Assembly (NCBI GenBank): GCA_002375695.1
Contig: DFMO01000004.1
Location: 429-60,831, forward strand
Length of the DNA: 60,403 nt
Source: Flavobacteriaceae bacterium UBA3591
GTDB taxonomy: Bacteria; Bacteroidota; Bacteroidia; Flavobacteriales; Flavobacteriaceae
Direction: 5' to 3'
The notes under the pieces are model-generated. The model made no database searches. It saw only the letters and a list, made by a program, of their open reading frames with translations, and was not told the origin of the DNA. Positions 32,611-41,683 of this stretch are shown piece by piece. Within the stretch, counting starts at the first letter, position 1; each line of letters begins with the position of its first letter. The position numbers and the translations under genes are program-made.

Positions 32611-33878
32611 TGGACAATTTTAGTATTCAAAAACTTAGTAAACTTTTTCAAGACTATCTCTATGACCAAGGTATGGTAATGGAATGGGCTATCTTTTTGA
32701 ATGTTATCGTAAATTTTATCATTATTTTAATAGTGGTCTTATTTATCGCCGCTATTGCAAAAAGAATAATCGTTAAAACCTTTCTTACATTTAGCAATAA
32801 AACAAAATCTACTTTTGACGATTATTTAGTTACAAGTAACTTTCCGCGTTATATTGCACAGTTATTTCCACTTGCGCTTGTTTGGTATTTAATACCCTTA
32901 ATTTTTAATGAGTCGCCCATAATTGCCAATGCCTTTCAGGTAATTGCAAAAGGATATTTAATTGTTCTTGGGGTGTATATTTTTAGAAGTGTTTTGCGTT
33001 CAACCCGAAAATTTCTTGAAGGAACCGAAAAATATCACGACAAACCTATTGAAAGCTATATTCAGGTTTTAATGATGTTTGCTTGGGGTGTGGCAATTTT
33101 TTGGATTGTACAATTGCTTACAGGGTTTTCAATAATAAGCTTAACAACCTTAGGTGCAGCTTCGGCGGTTATATTGTTAATTTTTAAAGATACCATTCTT
33201 GGTTTTGTTGCAAGTATTCAGGTTTCAGTAAACGATATTGTACGTATTGGCGACTGGATTACTTTTAGCAAATTTGGCGCAGATGGTACGGTAACCGAAA
33301 TTAATTTGGCGACTGTTCGTGTGCAAAATTTTGACAATACATTTACCACCATTCCTACCTATAGCTTAATCGCCGATTCTTTTCAAAACTGGCGAGGCAT
33401 GCAAGAAAGCGGCGGTAGACGCATAAAACGTTCGCTTTATATAAAACAATCTTCTATTAGATTTCTCGCTCCCGATGAAATAGAACGCTTAAAAGAAATA
33501 CATCTTTTAAAACCATATTTGGAACATCGCCAAAAGGATATTGATAATTACAATAGCAGAAACGAAATAGATAAAAAGGTTTTAATTAACGGTAGAAACC
33601 AAACAAATCTCGGCGTTTTTCGCCACTATATTAATGCTGTTTTAAACGAAAATTCGGCAATTAATAAAGATTTGTATTTAATGGTACGCCATTTAGCCCC
33701 TACCGAAAAAGGACTGCCTTTAGAAATTTATTGTTTTAGTAAAGACAAACGCTGGGTAAATTACGAGCATATTCAAGCCGACATCTTTGACCATTTATTG
33801 GCTGCTATTAAATACTTTGATTTGGAAGTATTTGAACTGCCAACTGGAAAAGATTTACAAAAAATGGTGGAAGCCTAA
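32610..33878 (+). CDS. YbdG/YnaI-type mechanosensitive channel
   Basis: 422 residues with five N-terminal membrane spans; the last, TLGAASAVILLIFKDTILGFVASI, is the pore helix. It is followed by a beta domain (VNDIVRIGDWITFSKFGADG), the motif VQNFDNTFTTIPTYSLI and a long C-terminal domain with SFQNWRGMQESGGRRIKRS. That insertion is characteristic of the YbdG group, which responds to osmotic stress. It overlaps the DUF3817 gene by one base and the convergent thioesterase gene by four bases. Confidence 0.93.
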   Translation: MDNFSIQKLSKLFQDYLYDQGMVMEWAIFLNVIVNFIIILIVVLFIAAIAKRIIVKTFLTFSNKTKSTFDDYLVTSNFPRYIAQLFPLALVWYLIPLIFNESPIIANAFQVIAKGYLIVLGVYIFRSVLRSTRKFLEGTEKYHDKPIESYIQVLMMFAWGVAIFWIVQLLTGFSIISLTTLGAASAVILLIFKDTILGFVASIQVSVNDIVRIGDWITFSKFGADGTVTEINLATVRVQNFDNTFTTIPTYSLIADSFQNWRGMQESGGRRIKRSLYIKQSSIRFLAPDEIERLKEIHLLKPYLEHRQKDIDNYNSRNEIDKKVLINGRNQTNLGVFRHYINAVLNENSAINKDLYLMVRHLAPTEKGLPLEIYCFSKDKRWVNYEHIQADIFDHLLAAIKYFDLEVFELPTGKDLQKMVEA

Positions 33879-34261
33879 GCTAACCTATCTTTTACATACT
33901 CTACCTTAGTTTTGCCGTGTGGCGAAGGTTTTCCGGCTTTGTCTAAACTTACCATTATTATTTTATCGATACTAATAATAACCTCTCGTGTCATTTTATT
34001 GCGCACTTCGCAAGCGAGAGTAAGCGATGATTTTCCAAAAGCTGATACTTCTAAGCCTATTTCAATAATATCCCCTTTTTTTGCCGAGCTTCTAAAATTT
34101 ATTTCACTCATAAATTTTGTTACTGTTCGTGGGTTTTCAAGTTGGATTATTGCATATAACGCAGCTTCTTCATCTATCCATTCTAAAAGTCGGCCGCCAA
34201 ATAGAGTGCCATTGGGGTTTAAATCTTCGGGTTTAATCCATTTTCGAGTGTGAAAATTCAT
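33875..34261 (-). CDS. Acyl-CoA thioesterase (YciA-like hotdog fold)
   Basis: 128 residues, one hotdog domain. The family motif is NPNGTLFGGRLLEWIDEEAA, with Asp and Glu expected at the active site, then VTKFMSEINFRSSAKKGDII and a C-terminal SPHGKTKVEYVKDRLA. It should hydrolyse medium- or long-chain acyl-CoA in the cytoplasm. The 3' end overlaps the convergent channel gene. It lies 47 bases downstream of the aldehyde dehydrogenase on the same strand; both may be one transcript. Confidence 0.92.
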   Translation of the reverse strand: MNFHTRKWIKPEDLNPNGTLFGGRLLEWIDEEAALYAIIQLENPRTVTKFMSEINFRSSAKKGDIIEIGLEVSAFGKSSLTLACEVRNKMTREVIISIDKIIMVSLDKAGKPSPHGKTKVEYVKDRLA

Positions 34262-34308
34262 CTAGTTTTATCCTTTAACAATTGTTTAAATTTATAAATT
34301 CTGAAATT

Positions 34309-35670
34309 TTACTTATTAATATAAATGGTCTTTTTATTAATAAATTCACGAATTCCATATTTGCTTAATTCACGACCATAGCCACTTTCTTTTATTCCGC
34401 CAAAGGGCAAACGCGGGTCGCTTTTTACCAATTCATTTATAAAAACAGCGCCTTCTTCAAATTGAAAAGCTAAAGTTTCGGCTCTTTTAACGTCTTTGGT
34501 AAATAGTGAAACTCCCAACCCAAATTTAGAATTATTAGAAAGCTCAACGGCTTCTTCTTCAGTTTTAAAAGTGGTTATAGCCAATGCCGGACCAAAAGTT
34601 TCTTCCTTAAACACAGCCATAGATTTTGTAACATTGGTTAAAACCGTTGGCTCAAAAAATGCTCCTTGTCGCTTGCCTCCTATTAGCAATTTTGCTCCTG
34701 CTTTAATAGATTCATTAACTTGTTTTTCTAAATCTTCTGCTAGATCTTCGCGAGCCATGGTGCCTATAAAAGTGTCTTCATCCATTGGGTTGCCTGCTTT
34801 TAATTCTCTCACTTTTACGAGGAGTTTCTCGGTAAATTCTTCTGAAATTGACGCATCAATCAACAACCTTTTCCCGGCAATACAACTTTGACCGGTATTT
34901 TGAAATCGCGCTTGCACACAGGTGTCAACCGTTTTTTCAATATCGCAATCTTTAAAAACTACCAACGCATTGCTCCCGCCAAGTTCCAAAACCGACTTCT
35001 TTATATTTTTACCGGCAATAGATGCCACCGAAGCACCCGCAGGACCGCTTCCGGTTAAGGTTACAGCTTTAATTTTTTTGTTTTCAATAACCGCTTCTAC
35101 GTCTTTACCGCCAATTAACAAGGTTGAAAAACAATAATCGGGGAAGCCAGCTCTTTTAAAAATCTTTTCAATATTTAAAGCACAGCCAAAAACATTTGAA
35201 GCGTGTTTTAAAACACCAATATTCCCTGCCATTAACGCAGGAGCAGCAAACCTAAACACTTGCCAATACGGGTAATTCCAAGGCATTACAGCTAACACTG
35301 CCCCCAACGGTTCAAAACTTACATAGCTTTTATACGCATCGCTTTTAATAACTTCATTTTCGAGGTGTTTTTCGGCATTTTGGGCGTAATACTCGCACAC
35401 CCAAGCGCACTTTTCAATTTCGGCTATGGCTTGCGTGATAGGCTTGCCCATTTCCAGAGTCATTGTATTGGCATATTCTTCTTTATTTTTAATCAATTCA
35501 GAAGCTGCGGCCAACATCAACTTTTTTCTTTCAGCAAAAGAGGTTTCTCGCCAATTATAAAACTGCTTATCGGCTTTATCGATAATTTCGGCAACCTTTT
35601 GTTTAGAATAATTTTTATATGAATTTATCTCGTCTCCGGTATACGGATTACGCGAAACAGTAGTAGACAT
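34309..35670 (-). CDS. NAD(P)-dependent succinate-semialdehyde dehydrogenase-like aldehyde dehydrogenase
   Basis: 453 residues, full ALDH fold. The catalytic Glu is in LELGGSNALVV, the Cys in GQSCIAGKR near residue 270, cofactor-binding NYPYWQVFRFAAPALMAGN near 130, and the C-terminal PFGGIKESGYGRELSKYG. Members related to E. coli Sad/YneI oxidise succinate semialdehyde to succinate, feeding GABA or putrescine breakdown into the TCA cycle; the substrate is inferred. No aminotransferase or permease gene adjoins it. Confidence 0.9.
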   Translation of the reverse strand: MSTTVSRNPYTGDEINSYKNYSKQKVAEIIDKADKQFYNWRETSFAERKKLMLAAASELIKNKEEYANTMTLEMGKPITQAIAEIEKCAWVCEYYAQNAEKHLENEVIKSDAYKSYVSFEPLGAVLAVMPWNYPYWQVFRFAAPALMAGNIGVLKHASNVFGCALNIEKIFKRAGFPDYCFSTLLIGGKDVEAVIENKKIKAVTLTGSGPAGASVASIAGKNIKKSVLELGGSNALVVFKDCDIEKTVDTCVQARFQNTGQSCIAGKRLLIDASISEEFTEKLLVKVRELKAGNPMDEDTFIGTMAREDLAEDLEKQVNESIKAGAKLLIGGKRQGAFFEPTVLTNVTKSMAVFKEETFGPALAITTFKTEEEAVELSNNSKFGLGVSLFTKDVKRAETLAFQFEEGAVFINELVKSDPRLPFGGIKESGYGRELSKYGIREFINKKTIYINK

Positions 35671-35789
35671 TGTTTTTATTTTAAATGTATTGAAAACAAC
35701 AGAAATGAGCGTATGATTAAGATGAATTTAACTTCAAAAAACATAAAAAATAAACCCGCCAAACACTCGTTATCTGAAAAGTAATATAA

Positions 35790-35797
35790 TACATTTG
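35790..35797 (+). promoter_or_regulatory. Bacteroidota -7 element for gcvT-glsA
   Basis: TACATTTG, a perfect TAnnTTTG match 79 bases before the gcvT start codon. The leader, about 72 bases, is too short for a tandem glycine riboswitch and I see no such fold. Confidence 0.55.
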
Positions 35798-35875
35798 CCA
35801 ATAGAATGTTTTATTTAAAATTTTGAATTAGTCTGCCATTACACAAGGCGCACACATTTTTAATACCGAATTACA

Positions 35876-36958
35876 ATGAAAAAAATAGCACTTACCGAAC
35901 TCCATGAAAAATTGGGTGCCAAAATGGTACCGTATGCAGGATTTAATATGCCCGTATCTTATGAGGGTGTAAACGCAGAGCACGAAACAGTACGAAATGC
36001 TGTGGGTGTATTTGATGTTTCGCATATGGGCGAATTTTTGGTCTCTGGTCCCAATGCATTAGATTTAATTCAAAAAGTGTGTAGCAACGACGCTTCCAAA
36101 GTTGCGGTTGGCCAAGCACAGTACAGCTGTTTTCCAAACGAAACTGGTGGTATTGTAGACGATTTAATTGTTTACCGTATTGAAGAAGAAAAGTGGCTGT
36201 TGGTGGTAAATGCTTCAAATATTGATAAAGATTGGGCGTGGATTTCAAAATACAACACAATGGGAGCTACCCTGCGCAACTTATCTGATGATTTTTCATT
36301 GTTGGCAATTCAAGGCCCCAAAGCCATAGAAGCAATGCAATCTTTAACTTCTGAAGATTTAAGCGCTATAAAATTTTATCATTTTAAAGTTTCAGATTTT
36401 GCAGGAATAGAGAACGTAATTATAAGCGCTACTGGCTACACAGGAAGCGGCGGTTTTGAAATTTATTGCAAAAACAGCGAAGTTGAACAAGTGTGGAATA
36501 AAGTAATGGAAGCCGGCGCAGATTTTGGAATAAAACCTATTGGCCTTGCTGCTCGCGATACTTTGCGATTAGAAATGGGCTTTTGTCTTTACGGCAATGA
36601 CATAGATGAAACTACCTCGCCATTAGAAGCTGGGTTAGGTTGGATTACAAAATTCACAAAAGACTTTGTAAATTCTGAAAACTTAAAAAAGCAAAAAGAA
36701 GAAGGCGTAAAAAGAAAGCTTGTAGGTTTTGAGTTATCCGCCCGAGGTATTCCAAGAAAAGACTACGATATTACCGATAAAAATGGAAATACTATTGGCG
36801 TAGTAACTAGTGGTACTATGGCACCTTCACTTAACAAAGCAATTGGAATGGGCTACGTTACTGTTGAAAATAGCGCTCCCGGAACAGAAATTTTTATTCA
36901 AATAAGAAAAAAACCAGTTGCAGCAACCATTGTAAAAACACCATTTTATAAGGGCTAA
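35876..36958 (+). CDS. gcvT: Glycine cleavage system T protein (aminomethyltransferase)
   Basis: 360 residues, usual length. The family marks are GVFDVSHMGEFLVSG near residue 43, FSLLAIQGPKA, SATGYTGSGGFEIYC, and LEAGLGWITKF. It transfers the methylene group of glycine from the H protein to tetrahydrofolate and frees ammonia. The P and H proteins are not in the window. Its stop codon overlaps the glutaminase start by one base (TAATG), so the two genes are co-translated. Confidence 0.97.
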   Translation: MKKIALTELHEKLGAKMVPYAGFNMPVSYEGVNAEHETVRNAVGVFDVSHMGEFLVSGPNALDLIQKVCSNDASKVAVGQAQYSCFPNETGGIVDDLIVYRIEEEKWLLVVNASNIDKDWAWISKYNTMGATLRNLSDDFSLLAIQGPKAIEAMQSLTSEDLSAIKFYHFKVSDFAGIENVIISATGYTGSGGFEIYCKNSEVEQVWNKVMEAGADFGIKPIGLAARDTLRLEMGFCLYGNDIDETTSPLEAGLGWITKFTKDFVNSENLKKQKEEGVKRKLVGFELSARGIPRKDYDITDKNGNTIGVVTSGTMAPSLNKAIGMGYVTVENSAPGTEIFIQIRKKPVAATIVKTPFYKG

Positions 36959-37872
36959 TGGTAGATTACCAAGAAATACTCGATGAAATTCACGAATCAT
37001 TAACCAACGTTAAAGACAAAGGTGAAGTTGCAGGTTATATTCCTGAATTGGCCAATGTCCCTAAAGAGAAATTTGGTATTCATCTGCAATTAATTACAGG
37101 TGAAAACTATTCGGTTGGTGATGCCTCCGAAAAATTGTCTATTCAAAGTATTTCTAAAGTGCTTTCATTGGCAAAAGCGTTCCAATTAGTAGGCACCAAC
37201 CTGTGGAAACGTATGGATGTAGAACCCTCGGGAAACCCCTTTAACCACCTTTCGCTTTTAGAAATGGAAAACGGTATTCCGCGTAATCCGTTGATTAATT
37301 CTGGAGCTATTGTGGTTGCCGATGTTTTACTTTCAAACCTAGAAAACCCAAAAGACGATTTTCTAAACTTTGTACGTCAATTAGCACACGACGACACAAT
37401 TTCGTTTAACGAAACAGTTGCCGAGAGCGAAAGACTAACGGGCTACAACAATTATGCGGCTGCCAATCTTTTAAAATCATATGGCAATTTAGAAAATGAC
37501 GTTGATGATGTTTTAGACTTTTACTTTTATCAATGTTCTATAATGATGGATTGCAAACAACTTACCAATGCATTTTATGTTTTTGCAAATAAAGGCAGGT
37601 GCATTCACGACCAAGAACATTTAACGGCAAGCCAAGTAAAACGTATAAATGCAATTATGCTTACCTGCGGTTTTTACGATGAAGCCGGAGAGTTTGCTTT
37701 TGAGGTAGGTTTACCGGGTAAAAGTGGCGTTGGCGGCGGTATTGTTGCCTTGTTGCCGCAATGTTTTACAATTGCAACTTGGTCGCCGGGGTTAAATCCG
37801 CAGGGTAATTCGTATTTGGGGATGCAAGCGTTGGAACAATTTACAACCAAAACCAAATTGTCTATTTTTTAA
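36958..37872 (+). CDS. glsA: Glutaminase
   Basis: 304 residues. Catalytic Ser and Lys are in SIQSISKVLSLAKAF near residue 63, followed by DVEPSGNPFNHLSLLE, NGIPRNPLINSGAI and GLPGKSGVGGGIVAL, all standard for the bacterial glutaminase family (beta-lactamase-like fold). It converts glutamine to glutamate and ammonia in the cytoplasm. It is translationally coupled to gcvT, an unusual partner, but both release ammonia. Confidence 0.97.
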   Translation: MVDYQEILDEIHESLTNVKDKGEVAGYIPELANVPKEKFGIHLQLITGENYSVGDASEKLSIQSISKVLSLAKAFQLVGTNLWKRMDVEPSGNPFNHLSLLEMENGIPRNPLINSGAIVVADVLLSNLENPKDDFLNFVRQLAHDDTISFNETVAESERLTGYNNYAAANLLKSYGNLENDVDDVLDFYFYQCSIMMDCKQLTNAFYVFANKGRCIHDQEHLTASQVKRINAIMLTCGFYDEAGEFAFEVGLPGKSGVGGGIVALLPQCFTIATWSPGLNPQGNSYLGMQALEQFTTKTKLSIF

Positions 37873-37897
37873 AACTTAGGCAATAGATTTTTTTAAA

Positions 37898-38749
37898 ATG
37901 AAACCCGAAAAACACAGAATTTTAATTTTAGGAGGTAGCGGCTTTATTGGCAATGCCATTTATAAAGAGCTCCTCTCCTATTTTGAAGTTCATGGTACAT
38001 ACTGTACACAAGTAGGTACTTTTTCAGAAAATCAGGTTTTTCATAAGTTTTGTGCTGAAAAAGACTCTGTTTTACTATTGCTTAATTCCATTAGACCAAG
38101 CGTAATAATTTCGGCTTTTGCGGGTGAATCTTCTTCGGCATTTAACGTACATCAAGAAATTTCAAACTACGCACTTATCAATTCAAATTGTGCTGTTTTG
38201 TATATTTCCTCTGCCGAAGTTTTTAACGGAAAGTGGAAACACCCTGCATACGAAAACAATGTTACTTTGTCTGAAACCAGTGCAGGGAGGTTTAAAATTT
38301 CAGTTGAAAAACTATTTCTAGAAACCATTCCACAGCAAACCACAATAATTAGGTTGCCGATGGTTTTGGGAGTAAATTCGCCCGAAATTTTACATTTACG
38401 GCAGTGTATGCGGCATCACGTAGCTTTTGAAGTTTATCCAAACTTAATTATAACCGCTACCACAATTGACAAGTTTTGTCAACAAATTCATTATATTATA
38501 AACCAATCTAAACGTGGAATTTTTCACCTTGCGAGTAATGATATGGTGCACCACGACGACTTGTTTCTTGAAATTGCTGAAAAAATTGGTGGCGAAAATT
38601 TAATCTTTAAAAATGTATTTCGTAAAAACGATGATAGTTATAACGCAATTCTTCCAAAGGAAAATAAATTGCCAAATCAACATCAAATAACAATTTCAGA
38701 AGTAATTGAAGATTGCAGCTTAAATGAAGAAGTAGTATCAATAAAATAA
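37898..38749 (+). CDS. NAD-dependent epimerase/RmlD-like sugar-nucleotide reductase
   Basis: 283 residues. A Rossmann start (ILILGGSGFIGNAIYKEL) is followed by the extended-SDR pattern, with SAEVFNGKWKHPAYENN and ETSAGRFKISVEKLF in place of the classic Y-x3-K. The Tyr of Y-x3-K seems replaced, so it may be a divergent RmlD-type reductase or a non-catalytic member. The product of a sugar or envelope pathway is possible. It begins 25 bases after the glutaminase stop and precedes the pterin dehydratase gene by seven bases. Confidence 0.75.
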   Translation: MKPEKHRILILGGSGFIGNAIYKELLSYFEVHGTYCTQVGTFSENQVFHKFCAEKDSVLLLLNSIRPSVIISAFAGESSSAFNVHQEISNYALINSNCAVLYISSAEVFNGKWKHPAYENNVTLSETSAGRFKISVEKLFLETIPQQTTIIRLPMVLGVNSPEILHLRQCMRHHVAFEVYPNLIITATTIDKFCQQIHYIINQSKRGIFHLASNDMVHHDDLFLEIAEKIGGENLIFKNVFRKNDDSYNAILPKENKLPNQHQITISEVIEDCSLNEEVVSIK

Positions 38750-38756
38750 TATTATT

Positions 38757-39038
38757 ATGAAAGCATTAACCGACAAACAAATTGAGGAAAAATTAAAAGA
38801 TTTTGAAGGCTGGGATTATCACGATGGCGCGCTTCATACAATTTTTGAATTTGAAAATTTTAAAGAAGCATTCTCGGCAATGACACGCATTGCTTTTGAA
38901 GCCGAAAGATTGCAACATCACCCCGAATGGAGTAATGTATACAACTCACTTGAAATTTACTTAACTACTCACGATGCCGACGGCGTAACCGAAAAAGATT
39001 TTGAATTGGCAAATATTATCGATACGCTAATTGGATAA
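38757..39038 (+). CDS. Pterin-4a-carbinolamine dehydratase
   Basis: 93 residues, standard length. The active-site motif is ERLQHHPEWSNVYNSLEI, with the tandem His pair followed by Pro, then TTHDADGVTEKDFELANIID. It dehydrates 4a-hydroxytetrahydropterin so that tetrahydrobiopterin-type cofactors used by aromatic hydroxylases can be recycled. No hydroxylase gene is nearby. It is probably in the same transcript as the three genes upstream. Confidence 0.95.
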   Translation: MKALTDKQIEEKLKDFEGWDYHDGALHTIFEFENFKEAFSAMTRIAFEAERLQHHPEWSNVYNSLEIYLTTHDADGVTEKDFELANIIDTLIG

Positions 39039-39145
39039 AGTTTGTAGTGAACGTCAATTTTTTTTCTATTATTACAGATGTTATTATTAAAATTTCCTAA
39101 TATTTGGGAAATCGAATAAGAAAGGGTATTGAAAATTGATTTTTA

Positions 39146-39153
39146 TATATTTG
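39146..39153 (+). promoter_or_regulatory. Bacteroidota -7 element for the YebC-family gene
   Basis: TATATTTG, perfect TAnnTTTG, with TTG 14-15 bases upstream; 51 bases before the start codon. Confidence 0.55.
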
Positions 39154-39203
39154 ACCCTACTTTTCAGGAATATAAATTTTTAAAACCAAATACAAAATAG
39201 TTT

Positions 39204-39923
39204 ATGGGAAGAGCTTTTGAATTTAGAAAAGCCAGAAAAATGAAGCGGTGGTCTGCAATGTCTAAGGCATTTACACGCATTGGCAAAGATATAGTTATGG
39301 CGGTAAAAGAAGGAGGTCCAGACCCCGATACTAATGCCAGGCTACGAGCAGTAATTCAAAATGCGAAAGCTGTAAATATGCCTAAAGACAACGTAGAGCG
39401 CGCTATTAAACGTGCAAGCGATAAAAGTTTGGGCGATTATAAAGAAGTGTTATTTGAAGGGTACGCCCCACACGGAATTGCAATTTTAATTGAAACGGCA
39501 ACCGATAATAATACACGTACCGTAGCCAATATTCGTAGTTATTTTAATAAATGCGACGGTAGTTTAGGTACCTCAGGATCGGTTTCTTTTATGTTTGACC
39601 ATACTTGTAATTTTAGAATAAACCCAGAAGGGTTAGATATTGAAGAACTCGAATTAGAATTAATAGACCACGGCGTTGAAGAGATTTTTGAAGATGACGA
39701 CGGGGTGTTAATTTATGCTCCTTTCGAAAGTTTTGGAGCTATACAATCTTACCTCGAAAGCAATAATATTGAAATACTTTCTTCGGGATTTGAACGTATA
39801 CCACAAGTAACCAAAAAATTAAACGAAGAAGAAGCCGCCGACGTAGAAAAGCTTTTAGAAAAAATTGAAGAAGATGATGATGTACAAAATGTATATCACA
39901 CAATGGAAGAATCTACAAATTAA
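39204..39923 (+). CDS. YebC/PmpR (TACO1) family protein
   Basis: 239 residues. The start MGRAFEFRKARKMKRWSAMS, then GPDPDTNARLRAVIQNAKAVNMPKDNVERAI, is the family signature; the acidic C-terminal tail ends DDVQNVYHTMEES. These proteins act as DNA-binding regulators or, as shown more recently for the family, help ribosomes through proline stretches. The gene has its own promoter and terminator and is monocistronic. Confidence 0.97.
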   Translation: MGRAFEFRKARKMKRWSAMSKAFTRIGKDIVMAVKEGGPDPDTNARLRAVIQNAKAVNMPKDNVERAIKRASDKSLGDYKEVLFEGYAPHGIAILIETATDNNTRTVANIRSYFNKCDGSLGTSGSVSFMFDHTCNFRINPEGLDIEELELELIDHGVEEIFEDDDGVLIYAPFESFGAIQSYLESNNIEILSSGFERIPQVTKKLNEEEAADVEKLLEKIEEDDDVQNVYHTMEESTN

Positions 39924-39925
39924 AA

Positions 39926-39955
39926 AAAAGCCACTTTAAAAAGTGGCTTTTTTAT
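39926..39955 (+). terminator. Rho-independent terminator of the YebC gene
   Basis: Eleven-base stem aaaagccactt (39926-39936) with aagtggctttt (39941-39951), then a T-run, directly after the stop codon. It can also serve the convergent lipoprotein gene. Confidence 0.93.
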
Positions 39956-39974
39956 TACTACAATATTTTATCAA

Positions 39975-41003
39975 TTACCTATCGGCAAAATACAACGATG
40001 AAGCTCCTTCAAAAGCTGTGCTTACATTAGGTACTAAATTACCTCCTGCTTCTATGTTGTAAAATATTAATACTTTACCACCATCATTAGCACGTTCGGC
40101 AATAAATACAGTGTTATCTGTATGCTCATAAGCAACAGATACAGGATTACCCAACTCTGTTAACGATCCCGAAACGCGCACTTGGTTACCAACAATTTCA
40201 AGGGTTTCTCCATCGGGAGTTGCATTAAACTTGTTTACAAAATCGCTAATAAAATGAAATCCGCCATCACTAGCATTTGCAGCATCGCCAATATCGGTCA
40301 AAATTACAAAGCCGTCGTCTTCGGTAATACCGTGTGTTCTTGTAATACCTTCAATTGTAATTTGCTTATCGGGTGTTGCTGTAACATCGGTCGTGTAAGC
40401 TGTTAAAAAGCTTTTTAACACTGCTACATCGCCTGTATTGTCTACAACGGTATACAAGTCGTTTCCTATAAATTGAATTCCCCAAACAGCGTAGTTTACA
40501 GTAACTGTATTACGTAATGTGTACCCGTTTGCATCTCTGGTAAACACAAAAAATCTACCATCGGCAGTACTTGGATCGCCATCTACATCTGTATTATCTG
40601 AAACCACATAAAAGTTGTCTTTTACAGCCAAATCACGCGGACTTTCCAAAACAGCGGGGCTAGATAAAAAAGGAGTTATTGGGCTTCCGTTCGAAGCATT
40701 ATCGACATTATTATATGTATTAATAACCGATTGAGCCCTTGAGTTTACTACAAGTTCATCTGCATCGTCATCGTAATAAATACCTTCGTTGTCGTTAGAG
40801 CTGGTTGTAAAACTGCGAGTTTGCAACCCATTAGGTGTAAAATCATAGGTAAGGATGGCCCCATTAGTATTACTTGTTACAAAAAGGTTAGCAAAAATGG
40901 GGGTTGGCACAACTTCGCCACCACCTGTTTCGTCATCGCTGCTACAAGCAACAGTTAAAAGCGATAAAGCTAAAATTGAAATTATTGAATTTATTTTTCT
41001 CAT
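39975..41003 (-). CDS. Lipoprotein with a predicted beta-propeller
   Basis: 342 residues. The N-terminal signal ends in a lipobox (LLTVACSS), so it should be lipidated at Cys20. The remaining part repeats blades of the form NxFYVVSDNTD, LYTVVDNTG and VFIAERANDGGKVLIF, which suggest a six- or seven-bladed propeller like SMP-30 or NHL proteins. No catalytic residues are evident. It is likely exposed on the outer membrane. Function unknown. Confidence 0.8.
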   Translation of the reverse strand: MRKINSIISILALSLLTVACSSDDETGGGEVVPTPIFANLFVTSNTNGAILTYDFTPNGLQTRSFTTSSNDNEGIYYDDDADELVVNSRAQSVINTYNNVDNASNGSPITPFLSSPAVLESPRDLAVKDNFYVVSDNTDVDGDPSTADGRFFVFTRDANGYTLRNTVTVNYAVWGIQFIGNDLYTVVDNTGDVAVLKSFLTAYTTDVTATPDKQITIEGITRTHGITEDDGFVILTDIGDAANASDGGFHFISDFVNKFNATPDGETLEIVGNQVRVSGSLTELGNPVSVAYEHTDNTVFIAERANDGGKVLIFYNIEAGGNLVPNVSTAFEGASSLYFADR

Positions 41004-41129
41004 AACTGCTTAATTTTTTTACATATTTAATAATTAGAATCTAAACCTAAAAGTGAATAACCCGTGGTTAACTATAATTTAACTACGATTTATGCCGATT
41101 GTTAAAGAAATTAGCCTAACGCTTTGATG

Positions 41130-41666
41130 CTACGAAAAGTGAGGAACTTTCCCTACTACCCCTTTAAAAAAGGCTCGCATTTTTTTTGTGTCTTCTTCAA
41201 TATTCCCTTTTGGATAAAATGGATTGTCAATAATCACTCGTTTAGTTTTATAATCAAAAGCAACGCAAATTATGGGTACTTCGGCTTTAAGAGCGATATA
41301 ATAATATCCCGTTTTCCACACTTCAACTTTTTTTCGGGTGCCTTCGGGAGAAAGAGCTAACCTTAACTCGTCATTATTTTTAAATAATTCGGCAATGGCT
41401 TCTACTTTGTTTTGTCCTGGGGTGCGGTCTAATTTTTTTCCGCCAGTCCACTTAAAATACCAACCATACGGCCATTTAAATAATTCTTTTTTGGCAATAT
41501 AATTAATATCAACTTTTGTAATTCTTCGGGTAAAGAGCCCAATATAAAAGTCGTGCCAACTGGTATGCGGAACTACAATAATTACGGCTTTCTTTACTTC
41601 GGGGTTAAAATTTCCTTCAATTTTCCAGCCCATAATTTTTTCGAACACAAATTTTGCTAACCCCAT
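41130..41666 (-). CDS. Lysophospholipid-type acyltransferase (PlsC-like)
   Basis: 178 residues. The catalytic motif H-x4-D is in HTSWHDFYIG near residue 34 and the binding motif EGTR in SPEGTRKKVEVWKTG near residue 107. It should transfer an acyl group from acyl-CoA or acyl-ACP to a glycerol or lipid acceptor at the inner membrane. It lies 17 bases downstream of the KdsB-KdnB gene on the same strand, so it may act in lipopolysaccharide or phospholipid synthesis. It is shorter than typical PlsC. Confidence 0.87.
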   Translation of the reverse strand: MGLAKFVFEKIMGWKIEGNFNPEVKKAVIIVVPHTSWHDFYIGLFTRRITKVDINYIAKKELFKWPYGWYFKWTGGKKLDRTPGQNKVEAIAELFKNNDELRLALSPEGTRKKVEVWKTGYYYIALKAEVPIICVAFDYKTKRVIIDNPFYPKGNIEEDTKKMRAFFKGVVGKVPHFS

Positions 41667-41683
41667 AATAATCTTGCTCTACT

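Noticed and set aside
35798..35875. Glycine riboswitch upstream of gcvT
   Set aside because: The leader is about 72 bases and lacks the paired aptamer pattern.
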